Below the pieces are notes generated by a model. The model was given only the letters and a program-made list of their open reading frames with translations, had not been told where the DNA came from and did not search any database. A stretch of DNA of 64,000 bases from Planctomycetota bacterium (GTDB lineage: Bacteria; Planctomycetota; UBA1135; UBA2386). The DNA is taken from NCBI GenBank assembly GCA_016794565.1, contig JAEUHQ010000091.1, forward strand, positions 1 to 64,000, in the 5' to 3' direction. The position numbers and the translations under genes were made by a program. Below are positions 9,096 to 18,038 of this stretch, piece after piece (the first letter of the stretch is position 1; every line of letters begins with the position of its first letter).

Positions 9096-9539
9096 GTGCG
9101 TCGGGTCGGGTCCTGGCCGGTGTTGCTGGTCCTGCTGGCCGGCTTCCTCGCCGCCTTCGCGTGGTTGCGGAGTCGATCGACGTTCCTCGCGATCGAGAGG
9201 GATCGCGCCGCGGCCGCTGCCGTCGCGGCCGAGTCGGGTGTGCCGGTCGCGGACGCGATGGCCCTGCGCGATCTCGTCGGCGCGGACGCGCCGGCGGCAC
9301 GCTGGCGCGCCGCAGCGGCCCGGTTCGCCGCGGAGCGGGCGCACCTCGGCGATCCGCTCGCCGCGGTCGTCGCGACGGCCGACGCCGAGACCGCGTCGGC
9401 GGCGATGGCGGCCAGAGCGGCGGCCCCGGACGCGCACGCGGCGTGGGCACGTTTCGCAGTGGGGATCCGGGCGGAGGCCGGGCTCCGGTTCCTCTCGGTG
9501 CGCGAACGCTTCGCCGATCGCGAGCATCCGCGAGATTGA
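9096..9539 (+). CDS. Small single-pass membrane protein, unknown function
   Basis: A 147-residue protein with one N-terminal membrane helix (WPVLLVLLAGFLAAFAWL, residues ~7-24) and an Ala/Arg/Glu-rich, probably helical remainder. The GTG start lies 33 bases after the HEAT-protein stop and the frame ends just before the moxR promoter, so it is probably read with the HEAT gene. I do not recognise a family. Codon third positions are strongly G/C like those of its neighbours, which supports a real gene. An upstream non-ATG start cannot be excluded. Confidence 0.55.
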   Translation: MRRVGSWPVLLVLLAGFLAAFAWLRSRSTFLAIERDRAAAAAVAAESGVPVADAMALRDLVGADAPAARWRAAAARFAAERAHLGDPLAAVVATADAETASAAMAARAAAPDAHAAWARFAVGIRAEAGLRFLSVRERFADREHPRD

Positions 9540-9563
9540 GGAGTCTTTCGCGGACGGTATCGT
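9536..9563 (+). promoter_or_regulatory. Putative housekeeping promoter of moxR
   Basis: TTGAGG and TATCGT are separated by 16 bp, placing a start site about 25-30 nt before the moxR ATG. The -10 is identical to the one proposed for rplU. The -35 overlaps the end of the preceding gene. Confidence 0.5.
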
Positions 9564-9594
9564 CTGCGGCCACTTTTCCCGCGGAACCCCTCGC

Positions 9595-10584
9595 ATGACC
9601 GACGTCGTCGCCATCGCCCAACGCATCCAGTCCGAGAGCCGCGCCCTGCAGGCAGTGCGGAACGCCTTGCAGAGCGTCATCGTCGGCCAGGACGCACTGC
9701 TCGACGGCCTCCTGATCGCGCTGCTGGCCGATGGCCACGTGCTGCTCGAGGGTCTGCCCGGTCTCGCGAAGTCGCTCGCCGTGTCGTCGCTTGCGCGCGC
9801 CGTCGGCGGCCAGTTCCGGCGCATCCAGTTCACTCCCGACCTGCTGCCAGCGGACCTCGTCGGCACGCACGTCTACAACCCGAAGACCGGCGAGTGGCAG
9901 GTGAAGGAGGGGCCGGTGTTCGCGAACTTCGTGCTCGCGGACGAGATCAACCGCGCACCGGCGAAGGTGCAGAGTGCGTTGCTCGAGGCGATGCAGGAGC
10001 GGCAGGTGACGCTGGCGGGCGACACGCGGCGTCTGCCCGATCCGTTCCTCGTTCTCGCAACGCAGAACCCCGTCGAGCAGGAGGGCACCTACGCGCTGCC
10101 CGAGGCGCAGATCGACCGCTTCCTGGTGAAGCTCGTCGTCGGTTACCCGACCAAGCAGGAGGAGCTGAAGATCATCGACCGCATGGCCGGTCTGTCGGCG
10201 CACCACGAAGTGAAGCCCGCGACGACGCCGCAGGAACTCCTGAAGATGCGGCAGCTGCTCGACACGATCTACCTCGACGACAAGGTGAAGAGCTACATCG
10301 TCGACCTCGTCTTCGCGACGCGGCAGCCCGAGGAGGTCGGTCTCGCGAAGCTGAAGCCGCTGATCCTCTACGGCGCTTCGCCGCGCGCCTCGCTCGCTCT
10401 CGCCCGCACCGCCCGCGCGCGCGCGTTCCTCGAGGGCCGCGGCTTCGTGACGCCGCAGGACGTGAAGGCGACCGGCACGATGGTCCTGCGGCACCGCGTG
10501 CTCACGACGTACGAAGCCGAGGCCGAAGGCGTCACGAGCGAACAGGTGCTGAAGACCGTGTTCGACACCGTGCGCGTGCCCTGA
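9595..10584 (+). CDS. moxR: MoxR-family AAA+ ATPase
   Basis: The 329-residue AAA+ protein has Walker A GLPGLAKS, Walker B FVLADEINRAP, sensor-like LVLATQNPVEQEGTYALPEAQ and a C-terminal lid domain with SPRASLALARTARARA. All are hallmarks of MoxR ATPases, cytoplasmic chaperone-like machines that activate or insert metal/cofactor into partner proteins with VWA (MIDAS) domains. Its partners are encoded immediately downstream: a DUF58 protein and two VWA membrane proteins. The length is normal for the family. I chose the ATG after the promoter-like element, because the longer frame upstream overlaps the previous gene and has no matching domain. Confidence 0.93.
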   Translation: MTDVVAIAQRIQSESRALQAVRNALQSVIVGQDALLDGLLIALLADGHVLLEGLPGLAKSLAVSSLARAVGGQFRRIQFTPDLLPADLVGTHVYNPKTGEWQVKEGPVFANFVLADEINRAPAKVQSALLEAMQERQVTLAGDTRRLPDPFLVLATQNPVEQEGTYALPEAQIDRFLVKLVVGYPTKQEELKIIDRMAGLSAHHEVKPATTPQELLKMRQLLDTIYLDDKVKSYIVDLVFATRQPEEVGLAKLKPLILYGASPRASLALARTARARAFLEGRGFVTPQDVKATGTMVLRHRVLTTYEAEAEGVTSEQVLKTVFDTVRVP

Positions 10585-10600
10585 CCGGGTCGAGGCGACC

Positions 10601-11539
10601 GTGACGTCGGTGATCGATCCCGAACTGCTCGCCGAGGCGCGTCGCATCCAGGTGCGCGCGGACCGCATGGTCACCGACGTGATGGCCGGCGGCTACAGCT
10701 CCGTGTTCCGCGGCAGCGGGATCGAGTTCGACGAGGTGCGTGAGTTCGCCGAAGGCGACGAGCTGCGCTCCGTCGACTGGAACGTCACCGCGCGCACGGG
10801 GCGGCCGTTCGTGAAGAAGTTCGTCGAGGAGCGCGAGCTCACGGTGCTCTTCGTGCTCGACGCCTCCGCGTCGATGGCGTTCGGCACGAGCCCGCCCGCC
10901 GCGCCGCGCCGCGCGGTCGCAGCGACAGCGGCGCTCTTCGTCGGGTGCGTCGCGTTCGCCGCGGCACGCAACAACGACAAGGCGGGGCTGATCACGTTCA
11001 CCGACCGCGTCGAACGCTACGTGCCGGCCAAGAAGGGGCGGAACCACGTGCTTCGGCTGATCCGCGAGGCGATGCAGCCGCCGGTCGGGCGAGCCCGCAC
11101 GGACCTGCAGGCTGCGCTCGACTACGCGGGCCGCGTGCAGCGTCGCCGCGCGATCGTGTTCGTCGTCAGCGACTTCCTCGGCGTCGACCCGGGGAGCAAG
11201 CTGCGACTGCTCGCGCAGCGACACGACGTGATCGCCGTGCGGGTCCGCGACCCGTTCGCCGCGGGCCTCGACCGCGCCGGCGGCGACGTCGCGGCGCTCC
11301 CGAACGCCGGACTGCTCCATCTCGCCGATCCGGAGACGGGCCGCACCGGGCTCGTCGACACGAGCAGCAGGAGGGTGCGGGAGGAGCTGCAGCGGCGCTG
11401 GCGCGACGAACGCGCGCGGCTGCTCGATGCATGCCGCCGCGCTTCGGTCGACCTCTTCGACGTGCCGACCACGGGTTCGGTCGCGGACCCGGTCGTGCGT
11501 TTCTTCCGGATGCGCGAACTGCGCGGGGCGAAACGATGA
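10601..11539 (+). CDS. DUF58 (VWA-like) protein
   Basis: A 312-residue protein with the DUF58 signature EFAEGDELRSVDWNVTARTGRPFVKKF (shown here only as positions ~50-75), followed by a VWA-like core starting LFVLDASASMAFG. The DxSxS metal site is intact. DUF58 proteins almost always sit next to MoxR, as here, and are thought to bridge the ATPase to the membrane VWA proteins. The GTG start is 17 nt after the moxR stop. The stop overlaps the next ATG (ATGA), indicating translational coupling. There is no membrane helix, so it is probably cytoplasmic. Confidence 0.9.
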   Translation: MTSVIDPELLAEARRIQVRADRMVTDVMAGGYSSVFRGSGIEFDEVREFAEGDELRSVDWNVTARTGRPFVKKFVEERELTVLFVLDASASMAFGTSPPAAPRRAVAATAALFVGCVAFAAARNNDKAGLITFTDRVERYVPAKKGRNHVLRLIREAMQPPVGRARTDLQAALDYAGRVQRRRAIVFVVSDFLGVDPGSKLRLLAQRHDVIAVRVRDPFAAGLDRAGGDVAALPNAGLLHLADPETGRTGLVDTSSRRVREELQRRWRDERARLLDACRRASVDLFDVPTTGSVADPVVRFFRMRELRGAKR

Positions 11540-12486
11540 GGACCGCGGCGCGCACGCTGGTGCTGTTCACGCTCGCTGCGTGCACCGGCCCGGAGTCGCC
11601 GTGGAAGGCCCCGCCGACGCAGGCCGTCGACCTCGTCATGTCGGTGTCCGCCGCGCGCGTCGGCCTGCTCGAACCGTTCGTCGTTCAGCTCGATCTGTGG
11701 CGCCGCGACGGTGTCGAGGTCGACTTCGCGCCCGCGGTCGAGGCCAAGGATTTCCGTGCGGAGACGAAGCGTGCGCCCGACGTCGCGTTGCCGGGCGGCA
11801 CGTGGCGCCGCACGACGCTGGTGTTGCGGCCCGTGCGCGGTCCGGCCGAGATCGTGCTGCCGCCGTTCACTGCAAAGAGCAAGGACGGCGCCGCGGTCGC
11901 CACGACGCCCGAGACGAAGATCACGGTCGTCACCGCGCTCGAAGGCAAGGGCGCCGCGATCGAAGCTCCCGGCGAGCCGTTCCCGACGCCGAGCCATGCT
12001 TCCCGGTGGCTCGTCGCCGGTGTCGCCGCAGCGGTGCTCGCGGCCGCCGGCGTGTGGTGGTGGCGCCGGCGCCCGCGCCAGGCGCGCCACGCCGAGGAAG
12101 TCGCCGTGCCGCCGCACGTGAAGGCGCTGCGTGCCCTCGCGCGACTGCGCGACGTGCCGCGCGCGTCACCGGCGCAGGTCGAGGCGTTCTACGTCGAGGT
12201 GTCGAACGTGCTGCGTACCTACCTCGAGGAGCGCTTCGGCCTTCGCGCACCGGAGCGCACGACGGAGGAGTTCCTGCGCGAACTCGAGGGCGGCGAACAG
12301 CTCGCGCGCGAACACCGGGCCGAACTCGAGCGGTTCCTCTCGCAGTGCGACCTCGTCAAGTTCGCGGCGTTCGTGCCCGGCGAGGGCGAGCATCTCGCGG
12401 TGCACGCGCTCGCGCTCGCGTTCGTCGAGTCGACGCGCCCCGACCGGAGTTCGACGGCGGCTGCGCCGCAGGCGGTGCACGCATGA
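11536..12486 (+). CDS. BatD/DUF4381-like membrane lipoprotein
   Basis: The 316-residue product begins with a lipoprotein signal ending FTLAAC (lipidated Cys 16). A beta-rich BatD-like region (~25-145) follows, with a membrane helix near 154-172 (WLVAGVAAAVLAAAGVWWW). A cytoplasmic helical domain resembles DUF4381 and related Bat accessory proteins (VEAFYVEVSNVLRTYLEERF, then APERTTEEFLREL). It lies between DUF58 and the VWA genes, overlapping each by 4 nt. The likely role is in assembling or tethering the VWA proteins at the inner membrane. Having both a lipid anchor and a membrane helix is unusual; one of the two predictions may be wrong. Confidence 0.75.
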   Translation: MRTAARTLVLFTLAACTGPESPWKAPPTQAVDLVMSVSAARVGLLEPFVVQLDLWRRDGVEVDFAPAVEAKDFRAETKRAPDVALPGGTWRRTTLVLRPVRGPAEIVLPPFTAKSKDGAAVATTPETKITVVTALEGKGAAIEAPGEPFPTPSHASRWLVAGVAAAVLAAAGVWWWRRRPRQARHAEEVAVPPHVKALRALARLRDVPRASPAQVEAFYVEVSNVLRTYLEERFGLRAPERTTEEFLRELEGGEQLAREHRAELERFLSQCDLVKFAAFVPGEGEHLAVHALALAFVESTRPDRSSTAAAPQAVHA

Positions 12487-13463
12487 CCGCGGCATGGACC
12501 CTCGGGGAGATCACTCTGCTCGACCCGTGGTTCCTCGTGGCCGTGCCGGCGGTGCTGGTCGCCGTCTGGTGGCGCTGGCGGCGTCCGCGATCGGCATTGC
12601 CGACGGCGTCGGCCGTCCTGTTCGCCGACCTCGCACCGACGCTTCGGCAACGGTTCGTATGGGCGCCGCAGGCGGTGAAGTCCGCCGCCGCGCTGTGCCT
12701 CTGCGTTGCGATGGCGCGTCCCGTCGAACGCGACGTGCTGCCGATCCGCGAAGAGGGCGTTGACATCGTTCTCGTCGTCGACACGAGTTCGTCGATGACC
12801 ATCCCCGACATGACGAGCGACCGCTCGTTCCGACGCATGGATGCCGCGCGCACGAGGGCGGAGGAGTTCGCCCGTGCGCGGACGCACGACCGCGTCGGCC
12901 TGATCGCGTTCGCGCGCTACGCGGAGCTCCGCTGCCCGCCGACGCTCGACGAGAACGCCCTCGGGGCGTTCCTGCGCAGCGTCGACGTCGTCACGCCCAA
13001 CTCGCCGCTCGACGGCACCGCGATCGGCACCGCCGTCGCGAAGGTCGTGCAGGTGCTGCAGAAGAGCGAGGCGAAGTCGAAGGTCGCGGTGCTGCTGACG
13101 GACGGGGAGAACACCGTCGACGACATCGTGCCGGCCGATGCGGCGAAGCTCGCGAAGGACGCGGGGATCCGTGTGCACACGATCGGACTCGGCAACGGCG
13201 TGCCGTCCGTGTTCGGTCTTCAGCCACTCGACTTCGGCGACCTGAAGAACATCGCGGAGACGACGGGCGGCCGTTTCTTCCAGCCGAAGAGCGACGCCGA
13301 TCTCGCGGACGTCTACGCGCAGATCGACGAACTCGAGAAGACGGAGCTCGACGACCCGCGGTACCGCATGGTGGACCGCTTCGAGTGGCCGCTTGGCGCC
13401 GGACTGGCGCTCCTGTCGCTCGCGATCCTGCTCGAGACCCTGCTGTTCCGGAGGGCGCCGTGA
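12483..13463 (+). CDS. batA: VWA-domain membrane protein, BatA type
   Basis: A 326-residue protein with N-terminal hydrophobic segments (WFLVAVPAVLVAVWW and a second near AAALCLCVAMA). The VWA domain begins IVLVVDTSSSMTIPDM, with an intact DxSxS MIDAS motif and the later conserved TDGENTVDD. A final membrane helix is near residue 310. This layout is that of BatA/BatB aerotolerance proteins, whose VWA domain faces the periplasm or membrane surface and is a MoxR client. It overlaps the neighbouring genes by 4 nt at both ends, in a chain of coupled cistrons. Confidence 0.88.
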   Translation: MTAAWTLGEITLLDPWFLVAVPAVLVAVWWRWRRPRSALPTASAVLFADLAPTLRQRFVWAPQAVKSAAALCLCVAMARPVERDVLPIREEGVDIVLVVDTSSSMTIPDMTSDRSFRRMDAARTRAEEFARARTHDRVGLIAFARYAELRCPPTLDENALGAFLRSVDVVTPNSPLDGTAIGTAVAKVVQVLQKSEAKSKVAVLLTDGENTVDDIVPADAAKLAKDAGIRVHTIGLGNGVPSVFGLQPLDFGDLKNIAETTGGRFFQPKSDADLADVYAQIDELEKTELDDPRYRMVDRFEWPLGAGLALLSLAILLETLLFRRAP

Positions 13464-14449
13464 ACGACCTCGTGTTCGCACGCGGATTCCTCTGGCCGTG
13501 GTTGTTCGCCGTGCCCGTTGCGGCGGCGCTCGTGTGGGCGCTCTTCGACCGTTCGCGGCGCGCGGCGTTGCGCTACGGCGCGCGGCCGACCGGGCCGGCG
13601 GCGAGCCCGTTCCTGCGTTCGCTCCGGGTGTCGACGCTGCTGGGCCTCGGCCTCGTCTGCTGGATGGATCCGCGCCTCGGTGACGAGCCGATGGCGGTCG
13701 AACGGCGCGGCCTCGACCTCGTCTTCTGCCTCGACACGTCGCGTTCGATGCTGGCGCGCGACATGGAACCGACGCGCCTCGGTCGCGCGCTGCAGGACAT
13801 CCGCGCCGTGCTGCCGTCGCTGCAAGGCGGCGACCGCGCGGCGCTCGTCGTCTTCGCCGGCGAAGCCCGCTTGTGGATCCCGCTGACGCACGACCTCGAC
13901 TCGTTCCGCGGTCTGCTGGACGAGGTGGACACCGACGCCGTGAAGAAGGGCGGCACGGACATCGCCGCTGCCCTGCGCAAGGCGCTCGAACTCTCCGACT
14001 CCGACAACCGCAAGACGACCGCGGTGATCCTCCTGACCGACGGCGAGGACTTGACCGGCGCCGGGCGCGACGCCGCGCAGGAACTCGGCGCCCAGGGACT
14101 CGTGGTGCACGCCGTCGGCTACGGCGACGCGTACGGCAGCAAGATCACGATCGCGGAGAAGGACGGCGAGCGGTTCCTGCAGGACGGCAAGGGCGGCGAA
14201 GTCGTGTCGAAGATGGACCCCGAGAGTCTGCGCGCCGTCGCGGCCGCGACGGGAGGCGAGTTCGTGCGCGCCGACTCCATGGTGCTGCCGATCGCCGAGC
14301 TGCATCGGAAGCGCCTCGTGCCGATGCAGAAGCGCAGCTACGACGCGGGCGAGGAAGCTGGCAAGCGGGCTCGCTACCAGTGGGTGCTGCTCCCGCTGCT
14401 CGTGCTGCTACTGTGGGAGATCGCGATGGCCGGAGGTCGACACCGATGA
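13460..14449 (+). CDS. batB: VWA-domain membrane protein, BatB type
   Basis: The 329-residue second VWA paralogue has an N-terminal membrane helix (WPWLFAVPVAAALVWALF) and a second hydrophobic stretch (STLLGLGLVCWM). The MIDAS is in FCLDTSRSML, followed by the conserved GGTDIAAALRKAL and LLTDGEDLTG, and a C-terminal helix (WVLLPLLVLLLWEIAMA). The GTG start overlaps the batA stop. In Bacteroidetes and spirochaetes BatA and BatB form a membrane complex implicated in stress or oxygen tolerance; the same arrangement here suggests an equivalent complex. Confidence 0.88.
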   Translation: MNDLVFARGFLWPWLFAVPVAAALVWALFDRSRRAALRYGARPTGPAASPFLRSLRVSTLLGLGLVCWMDPRLGDEPMAVERRGLDLVFCLDTSRSMLARDMEPTRLGRALQDIRAVLPSLQGGDRAALVVFAGEARLWIPLTHDLDSFRGLLDEVDTDAVKKGGTDIAAALRKALELSDSDNRKTTAVILLTDGEDLTGAGRDAAQELGAQGLVVHAVGYGDAYGSKITIAEKDGERFLQDGKGGEVVSKMDPESLRAVAAATGGEFVRADSMVLPIAELHRKRLVPMQKRSYDAGEEAGKRARYQWVLLPLLVLLLWEIAMAGGRHR

Positions 14450-15510
14450 AGGCGCTGTGGTTGGCGGCGATGCTGCTGGTCCCCGGAGGCGACCGCGAGC
14501 GCGGCCTGCAGCTCTATCGCGAAGGCAAGTTCGCGGCGGCCGCGGATGCCTTCCGCGCGGCGATCGCAAGCGACGGCGACTCCGCGGAATTGCAGTGGAA
14601 CCTGGCACTCGCCGGGTGGCGTGCCGGGCAGGTCGCGGATGCCGAGGCGCCGCGAAAGGAACTCTTCTCGGCGGCGGAGGCGGCGGTCGAGAAATACGCC
14701 GCGCTGTCGTCGAACGCGCAGCCCGCCCTGCATCGGGGGCTGCTCGGCGCGATCCGCTTCGACGAGGCCAAGGCGCTGGAGGCGAAGGCGGACGGGGTCG
14801 CGGCGCAGCCTGCACCTGCACAGCCGAGCGGCTCGGCCGCACCGGGCGCCCAGCCGGAGGATCCGCTGCCGTTGCTCGAACAAGCGCTCGGCAAGGCCGA
14901 GCAGGCGCGCGACCATTTCGTGGCTGCGGCGGAGGTCGGGCCGTCGGCCGAGATCGCCCGGAACATGGAGCGCGCGCTGCGCCTGATCGACGAGCTGCAG
15001 AAGAAGATCGAAGACCTGAAGAAGCAGCGCGAGGAGCAGAAGAAGGACGACCAGAAGGACGAGAACAAGAAGAACGACGAGAAGGATCCGCAGAAGAAGC
15101 CCGAAGAGAAGAAACCCGACGAGAAGGACGGCGAGAAGAAGGACGACAAGTCCGAGCCGAAAGAGCCCGAGCCGAAGAAGGGCGACGACGCCAAGGACCC
15201 GCCGAAGGACGGCCAGCAGGGGGAGCCACAGCAGCCGCCCGAGCCGAAGCCGGGTGAGAAGCCGGAAGAACCGAAGGCGGGGGACCAGAACGCCCAGGAC
15301 AAGCCGGCGCCCGAGCAGAACTCCGCGGAAGAGAAGAGCGAGCCGCAGAAGGCGCAGCCCCGTGCCGACGCGCCGGGCGAGAGCTCCGAAACGAAGGAGC
15401 TCTCGCCGGAGCAGACCCAGCGCCTGCTCGAGATGCTGAAGGAACTGGAGCAGAAGCGGAAGGTGATGCGCGGCAAGTCGAGCCGACCGAAGGTGGAGCG
15501 GGACTGGTGA
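14446..15510 (+). CDS. batC: BatC-like TPR protein with a highly charged low-complexity region
   Basis: The 354-residue product begins with a hydrophobic leader (MKALWLAAMLLVPGG) and two TPR-like helices (RGLQLYREGKFAAAADAFRA and AELQWNLALAGWRAG). An Ala/Pro linker and a helix (~150-190) follow. Then comes about 140 residues made almost only of Lys, Glu, Asp, Pro and Gln, and finally a short conserved-looking helix (SPEQTQRLLEMLKELEQ). The TPR plus position between batB and batD fit BatC. The charged region is probably disordered and periplasmic. It overlaps batB by 4 nt and the next gene by one base (TGATG). Confidence 0.75.
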   Translation: MKALWLAAMLLVPGGDRERGLQLYREGKFAAAADAFRAAIASDGDSAELQWNLALAGWRAGQVADAEAPRKELFSAAEAAVEKYAALSSNAQPALHRGLLGAIRFDEAKALEAKADGVAAQPAPAQPSGSAAPGAQPEDPLPLLEQALGKAEQARDHFVAAAEVGPSAEIARNMERALRLIDELQKKIEDLKKQREEQKKDDQKDENKKNDEKDPQKKPEEKKPDEKDGEKKDDKSEPKEPEPKKGDDAKDPPKDGQQGEPQQPPEPKPGEKPEEPKAGDQNAQDKPAPEQNSAEEKSEPQKAQPRADAPGESSETKELSPEQTQRLLEMLKELEQKRKVMRGKSSRPKVERDW

Positions 15511-18005
15511 TGGCGATGCTCCGTTCCTTCGTGCTGGCGGTGCTCACCGTCGCGTCGACTGCGCTGGCGCAGGAGAAGCTCGAGATCGAGGGCCCCGTGC
15601 CCGCGACGCTGCGGCTCGGCGATTCGGCGCGCGTCACGATCCGCGTCGAGGGGCGCGGCGCCGACCCGCGAACACCGACGCTGCCGGTCGTGGCCGGCCT
15701 GCGCATGCAGATCTCGCCTCCGTCGCGCAGCAGCTACACGTTCTTCGACGGGCGCACGATGACCGAGCGCGTCGGAGTCGAGTACCAGCTCACGCTCCAG
15801 CCCACGCAGGAGGGCGAGTTCGTCGTTCCGCCGTTCACGATCTGGACCGGGACGCGCGACCAGTCGACGAAGGAGCTGCGGCTCGACGTCCGTCGCGACC
15901 TTCGCGGCGAGGACCTCGCGTGGCTCGACGTGAAGGTCGAACCGCAGCGCGTCTACGTGCACGAGCCGATCCGCGTGACCGTGGACTTCGGCGTCCAGCA
16001 GGGCCTGCGCCTCGTGCAGGACCGGCTTTCCAACGGTCAGATCTACACCGACGTGGAGGTGCAGGCGCCGTGGCTCGTCGACTTCCCCGGCGGCGAGCCG
16101 ATCGAACCGCCGCGGCCGCCCGGCGAGCTCGCGATCGTCGTCCTGCAGCGAACGCCCGTGCTCGCCACACGCGAAGGCAGCCACGAACGCAACGGCGAGC
16201 GCTGGCAGCGCTTCACGTTCGAACGGTCGTTCCTGCCCACGCGCCTCGGCAGGATCGAACTCTCCGCACCGATGCTCCGCTACCACCGGCTCGTGCGCGA
16301 AGGGCAGCCCGACATCTTCGGCGGCCGCCGCGGCCAGCAGTCCGACAATTTCTTCGTCTACGGCAAGCCGATCACGCTCGACGTCCTGCCGATCCCGGAG
16401 GCGGGACGACCGACGCCGTACTACGGCGCGGTCGGCCGCTTCACGATCGCGGCGACGCTGGACAAGGACACGGTGCGCGTCGGCAATTCGGTCAAGCTCA
16501 CGCTGACCGTGCGCGGCGACGGTAACTTCGAGTTCCTCCGACTGCCGCCGCTCGACCAGATCGAAGGCTTCCACAAGCTCGGTCAGGCCGAGGCCGTGCG
16601 CGACGCCGACAAGGTCGTCGTCACCTACGACCTCACGCCGCTGTCGGTCGACGTGAAGGCCGTGCCGCCGATCGCGTGGAACTGGTTCGACACGACGCCC
16701 GGCGTCGAGAAGTTCGTCGAGGTGAAGACGGCGTCGCTGCCCCTGCACGTCACTCCGCTCGCGAACGGCGAGACACTCGCGCCGTTGCCCGAAGCCGCGA
16801 CGAAGGCGGTCACGGCCGGCGTCGACGACGTCTTCGACCTCCCGCCGCTGGACGGGCCGCCGCGGGTTCGGGTCGAACCGGCGCCGTGGCAGCGATGGGC
16901 CGCGCTCCTCGGGCCGTGGGTCCTCGTGGCGAGCGCGATGTTCGCGCTGTCGGTGGCGCGGCGCCGTTCGGCGAACCCGGCGGCCGTGCGTGCACGCGCC
17001 GCGGGGCGCCACTGCGAGCGAGCGCTGCAGGACGGCGTCGATCCCGTGAGCGCGCTGGCCGACTACCTCGGTGCCCGCGTGGGTGTGCCCGGCGCGGCGA
17101 TGATCGCGCCGGACCTGCACGACCGGCTCGTGCGAGCCGGTGTCGATGCGGCGCTCGTCGACGAAGTCGTTCGGCTGGTCGAACGCGGCACCGCGGCGCG
17201 CTACGGCGGCGGTGCCGGTGTCGCCGTCGACGAAGTTCGCGTCGTGGTCGGCAGGCTCGAACGCCTCCGCTTCGGCGTCGCCACGCTGCTGCCGCTGCTG
17301 GTGTTCGCGTTCGCCGCCCTCGGCGCGGCGGCCGGTCCGGCGCTGGCGCAGGAGCCGGCGCCGCAGAGTGCCGAGGCCGCGTATCGCGCGAAGGACTGGG
17401 CCGCGGCGGAGAGACTGTTCGCGGAACGCTACGAGGCCACGGGCGATCGGCGTCTCCTGCGCGCGCGGGGCAACTGCTTCTACCGGGCGGGGGATCTGCC
17501 GAGGGCGCTGTGGGCGTTCGAGTCCGCGCGCCTCGGCGACCCGCGGGATCCGGAGCTGCTCGCGAACCTGAGGCTGGTGCGGACGAAACTGGAGGTCGAC
17601 GACACGGAGGCCGGGTTCGTCGCCGAGCTGACCGCACTGCGCGACGGGATGACGACGACGGAGCGGTTGGTCGTCGGTGCCGCGTGCATGCTGGTCGCCG
17701 CGGTCTGTCTCCTGCTCGGCTACCGTCGCGTGGGGCTGCGCTGGGTCGGTGCGTTCGCGCTGGCGCCGGGGCTGTTCTTCGCGATCGACCTGCTGTGGCT
17801 CGGGCCCGCGCGGCCGCCGCGCGCGATCGCGTTGCAGAAGATCGCGGTCGTGTCCGAGCCGCGAGCCGACCTCGTGCCAGTCGCGACGCTGCGGGCGGGG
17901 GTCGCGGTCGAGGTGCTGGGCGGCGACTCGGGTTCGTTCGTTCGGGTGCGTGTCGGCGACAAGTCCGGCTACGCGCCGAGCGCCGACGTCGCCGTCGTCA
18001 GGTGA
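15510..18005 (+). CDS. batD: BatD-BatE fusion: BatD domain, membrane helices, TPR and SH3-like tail
   Basis: The 831-residue protein has a signal peptide (SFVLAVLTVASTALAQ) and a BatD oxygen-tolerance region of repeated beta domains (~25-440), with a membrane helix at ~468-487 (LLGPWVLVASAMFALSVA). A second hydrophobic segment follows (LLPLLVFAFAALGAAAG) leading straight into a TPR (AEAAYRAKDWAAAERLFAER), two more membrane helices, and a C-terminal SH3-like domain (VEVLGGDSGSFVRVRVGDKSGYA). TPR plus SH3 is the layout of BatE, so two usually separate proteins are joined. The ATG sharing its A with the batC stop was chosen; a GTG one codon earlier is also possible. It closes the MoxR/Bat operon. 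Confidence 0.82.
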   Translation: MAMLRSFVLAVLTVASTALAQEKLEIEGPVPATLRLGDSARVTIRVEGRGADPRTPTLPVVAGLRMQISPPSRSSYTFFDGRTMTERVGVEYQLTLQPTQEGEFVVPPFTIWTGTRDQSTKELRLDVRRDLRGEDLAWLDVKVEPQRVYVHEPIRVTVDFGVQQGLRLVQDRLSNGQIYTDVEVQAPWLVDFPGGEPIEPPRPPGELAIVVLQRTPVLATREGSHERNGERWQRFTFERSFLPTRLGRIELSAPMLRYHRLVREGQPDIFGGRRGQQSDNFFVYGKPITLDVLPIPEAGRPTPYYGAVGRFTIAATLDKDTVRVGNSVKLTLTVRGDGNFEFLRLPPLDQIEGFHKLGQAEAVRDADKVVVTYDLTPLSVDVKAVPPIAWNWFDTTPGVEKFVEVKTASLPLHVTPLANGETLAPLPEAATKAVTAGVDDVFDLPPLDGPPRVRVEPAPWQRWAALLGPWVLVASAMFALSVARRRSANPAAVRARAAGRHCERALQDGVDPVSALADYLGARVGVPGAAMIAPDLHDRLVRAGVDAALVDEVVRLVERGTAARYGGGAGVAVDEVRVVVGRLERLRFGVATLLPLLVFAFAALGAAAGPALAQEPAPQSAEAAYRAKDWAAAERLFAERYEATGDRRLLRARGNCFYRAGDLPRALWAFESARLGDPRDPELLANLRLVRTKLEVDDTEAGFVAELTALRDGMTTTERLVVGAACMLVAAVCLLLGYRRVGLRWVGAFALAPGLFFAIDLLWLGPARPPRAIALQKIAVVSEPRADLVPVATLRAGVAVEVLGGDSGSFVRVRVGDKSGYAPSADVAVVR

Positions 18006-18006
18006 G

Positions 18007-18021
18007 CCGCGCGGTCCGCGG
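18007..18021. terminator. Short GC hairpin between convergent genes
   Basis: CCGCG and CGCGG pair around a 5-nt loop right after the Bat operon stop and before the end of the minus-strand small membrane protein gene. A bidirectional terminator is plausible; there is no U tract. Confidence 0.4.
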
Positions 18022-18038
18022 AGTGCGGGGTCGGTCGC

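Noticed and set aside
6010-10674. A very long open frame on the minus strand (about 1550 codons) opposite the HEAT gene and moxR
   Set aside because: It is an antisense shadow caused by GC-rich third codon positions. It is Arg/His-rich, has no domain, and the plus strand holds clear MoxR and HEAT proteins.
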